Source: Paenibacillus lautus NBRC 15380
GTDB taxonomy: Bacteria; Bacillota; Bacilli; Paenibacillales; Paenibacillaceae
Direction of reading: 5' to 3'
Assembly (NCBI RefSeq): GCF_004000945.1
Contig: NZ_BIMF01000021.1
Coordinates: forward strand, 1 to 64,000
Length of the DNA: 64,000 bases
Part shown: positions 57,411-64,000 of the stretch, piece after piece
Layout of the letters: each line of letters opens with the position of its first letter
Numbering within the stretch: position 1 is the first letter of the stretch
Position numbers and translations under genes: made by a program
The notes under the pieces: model-generated
Seen by the model: only the letters and a program-made list of their open reading frames with translations
Database searches by the model: none
What the model was told of the DNA's origin: nothing

Positions 57411-59099
57411 TTAGATTTTCAATACGCCGCCTGAGCTGGCGTTCGTAACAAGCTTCGAGTAGCGAGCGAGATAACCGGTCTTCACCTTCGGTTCGAAGTC
57501 AACCCATTTGCTTCGGCGTACAGCCATTTCCTCATCGGAAACGTCCAGTAATTGAATGGTCCGGTTATTCAGGTCCAGCTCGATGATATCTCCGTCTTCA
57601 ACGAAAGCGATAGGTCCGCCTTCTGCCGCTTCCGGCGAGATATGTCCGATGCTGATGCCACGGGAAGCACCGGAGAAGCGTCCGTCTGTGATCAGACCGA
57701 CTTTGGCTCCAAGCCCCATACCTGCGATCTGGGAGGTCGGCGCCAGCATTTCCGGCATGCCCGGTCCGCCCTTAGGCCCTTCATAACGAATGACAACCAC
57801 GTGACCTTCTTTGACCTTCCCGTTGGCAATACCGCTAAGCGCTTCATCCTGCGAGTTAAAGCAGATGGCAGGCCCTTTATGGTATCCGCCAACCGATGGA
57901 TCAACGGCACCGACTTTGATGATCGAACCTTCAGGAGCCAGATTGCCGTACAGTACTGCGAGTCCGCCGCGCTCGGAATACGGGGAATCGATCGGATGGA
58001 TGACGTTCTGATCCTGGATTTCACAGCCCGCTACGTTCTCGGCCAGCGTCTTGCCTGTTACGGTGATGCAATCCCCGTGCAGTGCGCCCGGCTTCTTGAG
58101 AAGCTCATGCAGAACCGCGCTCACACCGCCTGCTAAGTGTACGTCTTCAATAAAGTAATCCGAAGCTGGAGCCAGCTTGGAGATGTGAGGAACGCGGTCA
58201 GCAACTTCATTGATCCGCTCCAGCGGGTATTCGAGACCGGCTTCTTGAGCGAGAGCCAGCGTATGAAGCACCGTGTTGGTGGAGCCGCCCATCGCCATAT
58301 CCAGCGCAAACGCGTTGTCGATCGCTTCAACGGTTACGATATCACGCGGCTTGAGGTCCATTTTTACGAGCTCCATCAATTGTTTAGCGGATTGTTTGAC
58401 GAATTCTTTGCGCTCTTCGGCGATGGCAAGAATGGTACCATTGCCCGGGAGAGCCAGACCGAGCGCCTCGGCGAGACAGTTCATGGAGTTGGCGGTAAAC
58501 ATGCCGGAGCAGGATCCGCAGGTTGGACAACCGAATTGTTCCAATTCCAGGAGCTCATCATCATTGATTTTGCCGACCTGGTGAGCGCCCACGCCTTCAA
58601 ATACGGAGGTCAGGGACAATTTACGGCCTTTGCTGTCCACGCCGGCTTTCATCGGTCCGCCGCTGACAAACACCGTCGGAATATTAACGCGCAGGGCACC
58701 CATCAGCATGCCGGGCGTAATTTTGTCACAGTTCGGGATACATACCATACCGTCGAACCAGTGAGCGGATACGACGGTTTCCAGGGAGTCCGCTATGATC
58801 TCGCGGCTTGGCAGCGAGTAGCGCATGCCGATATGTCCCATGGCAATTCCGTCATCCACGCCGATGGTGTTGAATTCGAACGGAACGCCGCCGGCTTCAC
58901 GGATCGCTTCCTTCACGATTTTACCGAATTCCTGTAGATGCACATGACCCGGAACGATGTCGATGTAAGAGTTACATACGGCGATAAACGGTTTGCCGAA
59001 ATCCTCTTCCTTAACGCCTGCTGCACGCAGAAGGCTGCGGTGCGGCGCGCGGTCAAAGCCTTTTTTGATCATGTCTGAACGCATTTTTTTGGTTGTCAT
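57411..59099 (-). CDS. ilvD: Dihydroxy-acid dehydratase
   Basis: IlvD makes 2-keto acids from dihydroxy acids in valine, leucine and isoleucine synthesis. The 562 residues have the cluster cysteines in [23 protein letters not shown] and [20 protein letters not shown], and the Lys/Asp block [24 protein letters not shown] start; GGGGGG about 11 nt upstream. It stands alone rather than in an ilv-leu operon, and I see no T-box or clear CodY site upstream (59100-59283). Confidence 0.97.
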   Translation of the reverse strand: MTTKKMRSDMIKKGFDRAPHRSLLRAAGVKEEDFGKPFIAVCNSYIDIVPGHVHLQEFGKIVKEAIREAGGVPFEFNTIGVDDGIAMGHIGMRYSLPSREIIADSLETVVSAHWFDGMVCIPNCDKITPGMLMGALRVNIPTVFVSGGPMKAGVDSKGRKLSLTSVFEGVGAHQVGKINDDELLELEQFGCPTCGSCSGMFTANSMNCLAEALGLALPGNGTILAIAEERKEFVKQSAKQLMELVKMDLKPRDIVTVEAIDNAFALDMAMGGSTNTVLHTLALAQEAGLEYPLERINEVADRVPHISKLAPASDYFIEDVHLAGGVSAVLHELLKKPGALHGDCITVTGKTLAENVAGCEIQDQNVIHPIDSPYSERGGLAVLYGNLAPEGSIIKVGAVDPSVGGYHKGPAICFNSQDEALSGIANGKVKEGHVVVIRYEGPKGGPGMPEMLAPTSQIAGMGLGAKVGLITDGRFSGASRGISIGHISPEAAEGGPIAFVEDGDIIELDLNNRTIQLLDVSDEEMAVRRSKWVDFEPKVKTGYLARYSKLVTNASSGGVLKI

Positions 59100-59282
59100 G
59101 ATGTCGATTTCCCCCCAGATCTATTATAAAATTGTTACGCTTTAGCGCGGTCTTCCGGCAAAGCAGCCGGGTACCTGTAAACAGCGAATAGGTTTTAAAT
59201 GAGTCTATCACAAAAAGGCAGGTTTTTCTACATGATATTAATAGGAAGCGATGGAAAGAAGCCTATTGCGATGGCATGTAAA

Positions 59283-59313
59283 GAGCCTGCTCTCCTAGGG
59301 CGGGAACAGGCTT
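59283..59313 (-). terminator. Terminator of the KGG gene
   Basis: On the minus strand AAGCCTG and CAGGCTC pair around a GC-rich loop, followed by TTT. Confidence 0.6.
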
Positions 59314-59330
59314 CTTATTGAGTGATGATG

Positions 59331-59576
59331 CTATTTCTTGCCGCCTTTGCGGCCAATTTCCTGATAGAATTCACGATTATGATTCCGCGAGGTAGCTTCG
59401 CCGCCCTTTTGACCGATCTCCTGGTAAAACTCGCGGCTATGGTTCTTGGACGTCGCTTTGCCGCCTTTTTTGCCGATTTCCTGGTAGAATTCTCGGCTAT
59501 GCTTTTTCGCGGTCGCTTCGCCGCCAAGACGTCCTGCTTCTTCGCGGGTCATCTTTCGATTGCTGCTGTTTGCCAT
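59331..59576 (-). CDS. KGG-repeat stress protein (GsiB-like)
   Basis: The 81-residue hydrophilic protein is made of an EEAGRLGGEATAKK unit and three near-identical 20-residue repeats containing HSREFYQEIGKKGGKATSKN. The Lys-Gly-Gly repeats match the stress-induced KGG family (GsiB/con-10 type), linked to desiccation and general stress. ATG 59576 is used (AAAGGAG 9 nt upstream); GTG 59579 is an alternative. It is unstructured or coil-like by composition. No partner gene. Confidence 0.9.
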   Translation of the reverse strand: MANSSNRKMTREEAGRLGGEATAKKHSREFYQEIGKKGGKATSKNHSREFYQEIGQKGGEATSRNHNREFYQEIGRKGGKK

Positions 59577-59785
59577 CACAAATCACTCCTTTACCGTCGT
59601 ATTTGCTATGCGTATATGTTACTTACCACGGCTTATTTGTCATGAATCAAAACATTCGACTAAAGATTGGTAAATTTCCATATCGGATCGAATTCAGAGT
59701 CCCAGCGTTAATTCCGTTTAAATCATAGTTTATTTCATGGTTTAATAAGAGTATGATCAAGAAAAGGATAGGGAGGTTTTTTACA

Positions 59786-60553
59786 TTGCCGTTTGTTCAA
59801 GTGAAGGGACGAACCGTTCCCTGCAAAGGGATTTTGTTTGATAAAGACGGAACGCTGCTCCATTTCATGGCGCTGTGGGGAGGATGGGCCGATTATGTGC
59901 TCAAGTTCATGGAGGAACGGCTGGAATTAATGGGAGCCGGCTTCACGCTGCCGAAAGAACAGGTGCTGGGCACAAAACATGATGCGAGCGGGCGGGTGTC
60001 GGGTTACGATGTTCAGGGTCCGCTCGCCATGGGCACCGTGGAGGAGACAAACGGGCTGCTAGCCTGGCAGCTGTACGCTGCGGGAATGCCCTGGAACGAG
60101 GCAATTATGCAGGTCCATCAAATTACGAAAAATGCCATGTATGAAGTTCGTCAGCAGAAGCCGGCATTCCCGATGCCGGGGCTGGAAAATTTTCTGAAGA
60201 AGTGCAGCTTGGCTTCCGTGAAGATGGCCGTGGTTACTTCGGATGATACTTCAAATGCCGAGGAACAGTTGGAGTGGATGGGGCTTCGCTCTTCCTTTAC
60301 GGCCATTTTGGGAAGAGATCAGGTTCGAAACGGCAAGCCGCACCCGGAAATGACGGAGACTGCATGCCGACTGCTTGGGATTATGCCCGAGGAAGCGGTG
60401 GTGATCGGTGACAGCAACGCGGATATGCAAATGGCGAAGCAAGCAGGCGCCGCTCTGGCTGTGGGTTTAATGACAGATGAAGGGGAACCTGTACATCTGA
60501 CAGATGCCGATGTCGTCATATCCGATTATAATGAATTAGACGTGCACAGGTAG
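59786..60553 (+). CDS. HAD-superfamily phosphatase
   Basis: The 255-residue HAD hydrolase has motif I LFDKDGTLL, motif II VVTSDDT, the motif III Lys in NGKPHPEM and motif IV VIGDSNADMQMAKQAG. The helical cap lies after motif I. Phosphoglycolate phosphatase or beta-phosphoglucomutase-like enzymes are its relatives; the substrate is unknown. TTG 59786 follows GGGAGG by 9 nt; an in-frame ATG 59753 precedes that site and would add 11 basic residues. It may be co-transcribed with the sirtuin gene 37 nt downstream. Confidence 0.85.
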   Translation: MPFVQVKGRTVPCKGILFDKDGTLLHFMALWGGWADYVLKFMEERLELMGAGFTLPKEQVLGTKHDASGRVSGYDVQGPLAMGTVEETNGLLAWQLYAAGMPWNEAIMQVHQITKNAMYEVRQQKPAFPMPGLENFLKKCSLASVKMAVVTSDDTSNAEEQLEWMGLRSSFTAILGRDQVRNGKPHPEMTETACRLLGIMPEEAVVIGDSNADMQMAKQAGAALAVGLMTDEGEPVHLTDADVVISDYNELDVHR

Positions 60554-60590
60554 ACGTGTTATTTTAAGGGCTGTACGGAGGTGTAAAAGA

Positions 60591-61343
60591 GTGGAGAACA
60601 GGGAAAAGATCGAGCAGTTGGCAACATGGATCGAAGCGAGCGACTACATTGTTTTTTTCGGGGGAGCCGGTACCTCCACGGAGAGCGGGATTCCTGACTT
60701 CCGTTCGGCAGCCGGACTATACCAGAGCGAGCACCAATCTCCGTATCCGCCGGAGGTCATGCTCAGCCACACCTTTTTCATGAAGCATCCGGAAGTGTTC
60801 TACGACTTTTATCGAAGCAAGATGCTTCACCCGCATGCACAGCCGAACGGCTGTCACCGGCTATTGTCGAGACTGGAACATGACGGTAAGCTGAAGGCGG
60901 TGATTACGCAAAATATCGACGGTTTGCATCAGACCGCAGGATGTTCCGAGGTGTTGGAGCTTCATGGCTCTGTGCATCGCAATTATTGCATGGATTGCTC
61001 CAGGCACTACAGCCTGCAGGATATTCTGGACATCAAGGAAACCGTCCCGCGCTGCAAGGATTGCGGAGGGCTGGTGAGGCCGGATGTTGTACTGTATGAA
61101 GAGGAATTGGACCAGAACATCATCATGCGCTCGGTTCAGGAAATATCGACGGCGGATTTATTGATTATTGGCGGGACTTCCCTGACGGTACACCCCGCTG
61201 CGAGTTTGATATCCTATTTTCATGGAAGCAAGGTAGCTTTGCTGAATGCAGATCCAACCCCTTACGATCACCGGGCAGGCCTCTTGATTGCGGATCGGAT
61301 CGGTCAGGTCATGACGCAGGTGGATAAGCTGATCAGTACGTAA
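60591..61343 (+). CDS. NAD-dependent protein deacetylase (sirtuin)
   Basis: Sir2-family enzyme of 250 residues. It shows the NAD site GGAGTSTESGIPDFRS, TQNIDGLHQTAGC, the catalytic His in LELHGSVHRNYC and the zinc Cys pairs CMDC and CKDC. It probably removes lysine acetyl groups and may regulate acetyl-CoA synthetase, as SrtN/CobB do. GTG start with ACGGAGGTG upstream. Confidence 0.93.
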   Translation: MENREKIEQLATWIEASDYIVFFGGAGTSTESGIPDFRSAAGLYQSEHQSPYPPEVMLSHTFFMKHPEVFYDFYRSKMLHPHAQPNGCHRLLSRLEHDGKLKAVITQNIDGLHQTAGCSEVLELHGSVHRNYCMDCSRHYSLQDILDIKETVPRCKDCGGLVRPDVVLYEEELDQNIIMRSVQEISTADLLIIGGTSLTVHPAASLISYFHGSKVALLNADPTPYDHRAGLLIADRIGQVMTQVDKLIST

Positions 61344-61466
61344 CGGCGACAGCGGCGGCGTGCTGCTGCATCTATGTCTGTAATCGTTTTCTTGTCAAAG
61401 GACGTTCAAACACGTTAAGATGGAATTTAGCAATGGACCTATCACTTAGAGAGGCAGGGATTGCAA

Positions 61467-62483
61467 GTGACCTATGTGGCTAGCGAAGACCGCTATGAAG
61501 GAATGAAGTATAACCGCGTGGGGCGGTCCGGATTGAAACTTCCGGCGATCTCCCTTGGATTATGGCATAATTTCGGTGGTGTCGACTCGTATGAAAACGG
61601 GCGTAATATGATTACGCGCTCCTTCGATCTGGGCATTACCCACTTCGATCTGGCGAACAATTACGGACCGCCTGCAGGCTCTGCCGAAGAGACGTTCGGT
61701 AAAGTTCTCTCAAGAGATCTTAAGGCTTACCGTGATGAAATCGTCATTTCGTCCAAAGCGGGCTATTATATGTGGCCTGGACCCTACGGTGACTTCGGGT
61801 CGCGCAAATATCTGGTAGCAAGTCTCGATCAGAGCTTGAAACGAATGGGCCTGGACTACGTCGATATTTTCTATCATCATCGGATGGATCCGGAAACGCC
61901 GCTGGAGGAAACCATGGCAGCCCTGGATCATCTTGTTCGTTCAGGCAAGGCGCTTTATGTTGGAGTATCCAATTATTCGCCGGAGAAGACGCGGGAAGCG
62001 ATATCGATTCTGAAAAGCCTGGGAACTCCGCTGCTTATCCATCAACCAAGCTATTCCATGCTGGATCGCTGGGTGGAGAACGGATTACTCGATTGTCTGG
62101 AAGAGAACGGGGTCGGAAGCATCGCATTCACTCCGCTTGCTCAAGGACTCCTCACCAACAAGTATTTGAACGGCGTGCCTGGCGATTCACGCGCCGCAAG
62201 CGCATCCGTATTCTTGAACGAAAGCAATATCACGCCCGAGGTGCTGCGCAAGATCAGAGCTTTGAACCAAATCGCCCAAGCGCGGAACCAGAGTCTCGCC
62301 CAATTTGCCCTCGCCTGGGTCCTCCGTGGCGGCAGGGTGACATCTGCCTTGATCGGGGCAAGCAAGGTGAGCCAGATTGAAGACAATGTGGCTGCCTTGA
62401 ACAACCTGGAGTTCTCGAAGGAAGAACTGGATCGCATTGAAGCGATCCTGAAAACGGAAAACGCCTCTTCTGCAGAGGGGTAG
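61467..62483 (+). CDS. Aldo-keto reductase (YghZ-like)
   Basis: The 338-residue NADPH-dependent aldo-keto reductase is close to E. coli YghZ (L-glyceraldehyde 3-phosphate reductase). It shares YNRVGRSGLKLPAISLGLWHNFG, DLANNYGPP (catalytic Asp and Tyr), SSKAGY (Lys), YHHRMD (His) and FTPLAQGLLT. GTG 61467 aligns with the YghZ start and has GCAGGGA about 8 nt upstream; TTG 61461 is the alternative. It acts on small aldehydes or sugars. It is a single gene with its own terminator. Confidence 0.88.
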   Translation: MTYVASEDRYEGMKYNRVGRSGLKLPAISLGLWHNFGGVDSYENGRNMITRSFDLGITHFDLANNYGPPAGSAEETFGKVLSRDLKAYRDEIVISSKAGYYMWPGPYGDFGSRKYLVASLDQSLKRMGLDYVDIFYHHRMDPETPLEETMAALDHLVRSGKALYVGVSNYSPEKTREAISILKSLGTPLLIHQPSYSMLDRWVENGLLDCLEENGVGSIAFTPLAQGLLTNKYLNGVPGDSRAASASVFLNESNITPEVLRKIRALNQIAQARNQSLAQFALAWVLRGGRVTSALIGASKVSQIEDNVAALNNLEFSKEELDRIEAILKTENASSAEG

Positions 62484-62544
62484 ATCATGTACCACTAATG
62501 ATTGGATGCTGAACAGAACATCATAGATACCAACATACATGAAT

Positions 62545-62588
62545 GGAGCGCCTCAGGATGATGACAGACCTGACAGGCGCTCCTTTTT
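62545..62588. terminator. Bidirectional terminator between aldo-keto reductase and AraC genes
   Basis: GGAGCGCCT and AGGCGCTCC pair, with an inner AGG/CCT, and are followed by TTTTTC on the plus strand. Confidence 0.85.
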
Positions 62589-62617
62589 CGTTTAGATCTA
62601 TCGGGCATACGATATCG

Positions 62618-63481
62618 TTAAGTATGTGCGGATGATGAGAGGATATCCTTGCGGTACCGTGTCGGGGATCGGCCGACAAGACGCTTGAACTGACGCGAGA
62701 AATAGAGTGCATCGGTGAGTCCAACGGATGCGGAAACCTGCTCGATGGACAAATCGGGGCGTTCGCGCAGCAGCCGCTTGGATTGGTCGATTCTCAATTT
62801 AAGCAGATACGTAATCGGAGTCATGCCCGTTTCCTGCTTGAAGATGCGCGACAAGTATGCGCGGTTATAGCCTAGGCTAGCACACATTTGTTCAATCGAG
62901 ACGGGATGAGCGTATTGAGAAGCCATGTAATTGATCATTTGCTTTACCGTGCGCTGAACCTGCGGTTCTGCCAATGTTAAACGGGACGGTCGGTCACTCC
63001 GATTCATGATCTCAGCCCAGATTAAATGCAGATAACCGATGGCGGCGACATGGGAGCTTTCTTCCCTGGATTGAAAATGGCTTTGAATAAGGGACACATA
63101 GCCGGGAATCGGGTTGTTCTCCATGAGATGGAGGACAGGCTTTTCGGGTGTGAGTCCCGAACGGGATACGCTTTCGCCGGCTTGCTCTCCATCAAAGGCA
63201 ACCCACCGGTAACGCCAGGGCTGGCTCGCATCGGATACATAACTGACAATCTGACCGGGATGGATCAGGAAACAGTCGCCGGGGCCGAGCTGATACCTGT
63301 CGGTTTCGGTTCGAAATACACCATGTCCCGACTCGATGATATGCAATAAGTAATGATCGTATATTTTCGGCCCCAATGCATGCTCCGGCCGGGTCTGGCT
63401 CTCACCGGCGAATCGGACGTGGAGCGAACCGCTGCCTTGCTGTGCAGGATTGGAAGCAACAGAATAGGTTGGTTTCATCAT
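62618..63481 (-). CDS. AraC-family transcriptional regulator
   Basis: The 287-residue regulator has an N-terminal cupin sensor domain (HIIESGHGVFRTE, LGPGDCFLIHPGQIV, about 25-110) and a C-terminal double helix-turn-helix (QMCASLGYNRAYLSRIFKQETG and VSASVGLTDALYFSRQFKRLVG). It is divergent from galK, so it probably senses a sugar and controls galactose use; this is an inference from context. ATG start with AAAGGA 6 nt upstream. Confidence 0.9.
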   Translation of the reverse strand: MMKPTYSVASNPAQQGSGSLHVRFAGESQTRPEHALGPKIYDHYLLHIIESGHGVFRTETDRYQLGPGDCFLIHPGQIVSYVSDASQPWRYRWVAFDGEQAGESVSRSGLTPEKPVLHLMENNPIPGYVSLIQSHFQSREESSHVAAIGYLHLIWAEIMNRSDRPSRLTLAEPQVQRTVKQMINYMASQYAHPVSIEQMCASLGYNRAYLSRIFKQETGMTPITYLLKLRIDQSKRLLRERPDLSIEQVSASVGLTDALYFSRQFKRLVGRSPTRYRKDILSSSAHT

Positions 63482-63574
63482 TCATTTTCCTTTACAATAA
63501 GTTTGGGAAAAAGAGGAACTGCGGTGATATCTTTGATTTTATGAATTCATTGTACCTCCAGAAGTCACATAAAT

Positions 63575-63652
63575 CCATATGTAAAGCACAAGATTTCATT
63601 ATCGGTTAACGAGATTTCCATTATACTGAAGACAGTAAAACTACCATATGTA
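63575..63652. promoter_or_regulatory. Promoter-operator region of galK
   Basis: TATACT (63622-63627) with TTATCG (63599-63604, spacing 17) is a plausible galK promoter. The 9-mer CCATATGTA occurs at 63575-63583 and 63644-63652, 69 bp apart, flanking it, and could be the operator pair of the divergent AraC regulator. Confidence 0.4.
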
Positions 63653-63664
63653 CAGGATGGAGTG

Positions 63665-64000
63665 ATGGCAGTGACGACACAACAGCTTATGGAAAGATTT
63701 ATGGACAAGCACGGTGAGAACCAGCATAAGGTTCGAATATTTAACGCGCCCGGTCGTGTGAATCTAATAGGGGAGCATTTGGATTATAACGGAGGTTACG
63801 TGCTTCCGGCCGCCTTGGAGTTTGGTACCACCTTGATTATAAGGCCGCGCGACGATAACAAGGTGAGCTTTTCATCCACGAATATCCCCTATGAACTAAC
63901 GATCAGCCTGGATGATGATTATGGCCACAAAAGCGATCAATGGACGGATTATCCGGTCGGCGTCATAACGGAGCTGAATAAAATCGGCTGCAACCTTAGC
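63665..64000 (+). CDS. galK: Galactokinase, N-terminal part (runs off the window)
   Basis: GalK phosphorylates galactose in the Leloir pathway. The first 112 codons are present. They include the GHMP-kinase galactose signature [19 protein letters not shown] (about 36-54), where the usual THxD variant reads HLDYN. ATG 63665 is used; GTG 63671 is better spaced from GGAG (63659-63662) and may be the true start. The gene is open to the window end. It is divergent from the AraC regulator. Confidence 0.93.
   Translation, partial: MAVTTQQLMERFMDKHGENQHKVRIFNAPGRVNLIGEHLDYNGGYVLPAALEFGTTLIIRPRDDNKVSFSSTNIPYELTISLDDDYGHKSDQWTDYPVGVITELNKIGCNLS

Overview
The window comes from a Gram-positive, endospore-forming member of the Bacillales, most likely Paenibacillus. 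The reasons are the gene order, which follows the Bacillus subtilis bofC-ruvAB-queA-tgt-yajC-spoVB-secDF-recJ-apt-relA-dtd-hisS-aspS and rarA-cymR-yrvO-mnmA / yrrI-alaS-ireB-ruvX-yrzB-mltG-trhP blocks, strong AGGAGG-type ribosome binding sites, many TTG/GTG starts, two T-box leaders, separate secD and secF, and moderate GC content. It is almost entirely chromosomal core. I see no insertion sequence, prophage, CRISPR array or replication origin.

Layout. 1-250: tRNA-Leu(CAA) and tRNA-Pro(TGG) with a terminator. 350-5580: bofC (forespore control of sigma-K processing), ruvC-ruvA-ruvB (Holliday junction processing) and a secreted SpoIID-domain protein. 5586-8139: queA, tgt and yajC (queuosine tRNA modification and Sec accessory). 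8256-11218: a YrzE-like membrane protein, a DUF421 protein and a SpoVB-type flippase. 11407-13953: comN, secD and secF. 14092-18060: a CDF-like transporter with an altered metal site, recJ and apt. 18154-24172: uracil permease, relA, dtd, a 55-codon orphan frame and two general-stress-type proteins. 24498-28855: T-box, hisS, aspS, tcdA. 29134-34031: helD, two tiny minus-strand membrane-protein genes (one frameshifted), rarA and a PCYCGC lipoprotein. 34161-36998: anaerobic ribonucleotide reductase nrdDG behind a promoter with an Fnr-type site and two NrdR boxes. 37073-40943: the mnmA / cymR-iscS sulfur-relay block and two small proteins. 41101-50287: AI-2E-type permease, T-box, alaS, ireB, ruvX, two DUF1292 paralogues, mltG and the U32 pair trhP1-trhP2. 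50504-55755: chemoreceptor, class B PBP (PbpI-like) and a YtvI-like permease. 55898-64000: polysaccharide deacetylase, ilvD, KGG stress protein, HAD phosphatase, sirtuin, aldo-keto reductase, AraC regulator and the start of galK, which runs off the window.

How the genes work together. Translation and tRNA modification dominate (queA, tgt, hisS, aspS, alaS, tcdA, mnmA with its desulfurase, trhP1/2, dtd). DNA repair (ruvABC, ruvX, recJ, rarA), protein export (secDF, yajC), the stringent response (relA with apt), cell wall and sporulation (bofC, spoVB-like, SpoIID-like, mltG, PBP, deacetylase) and anaerobic dNTP synthesis make up most of the rest.

No wholly new multi-gene system is evident. The most informative non-coding signals are the Fnr/NrdR composite promoter, the hisS-aspS T-box that appears to read an Asp codon, two sigma-G-like promoters, a structured relA leader, and the small or broken membrane genes at 31434-31884. 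Product assignments rest on motifs and synteny read by eye. No database search was run.
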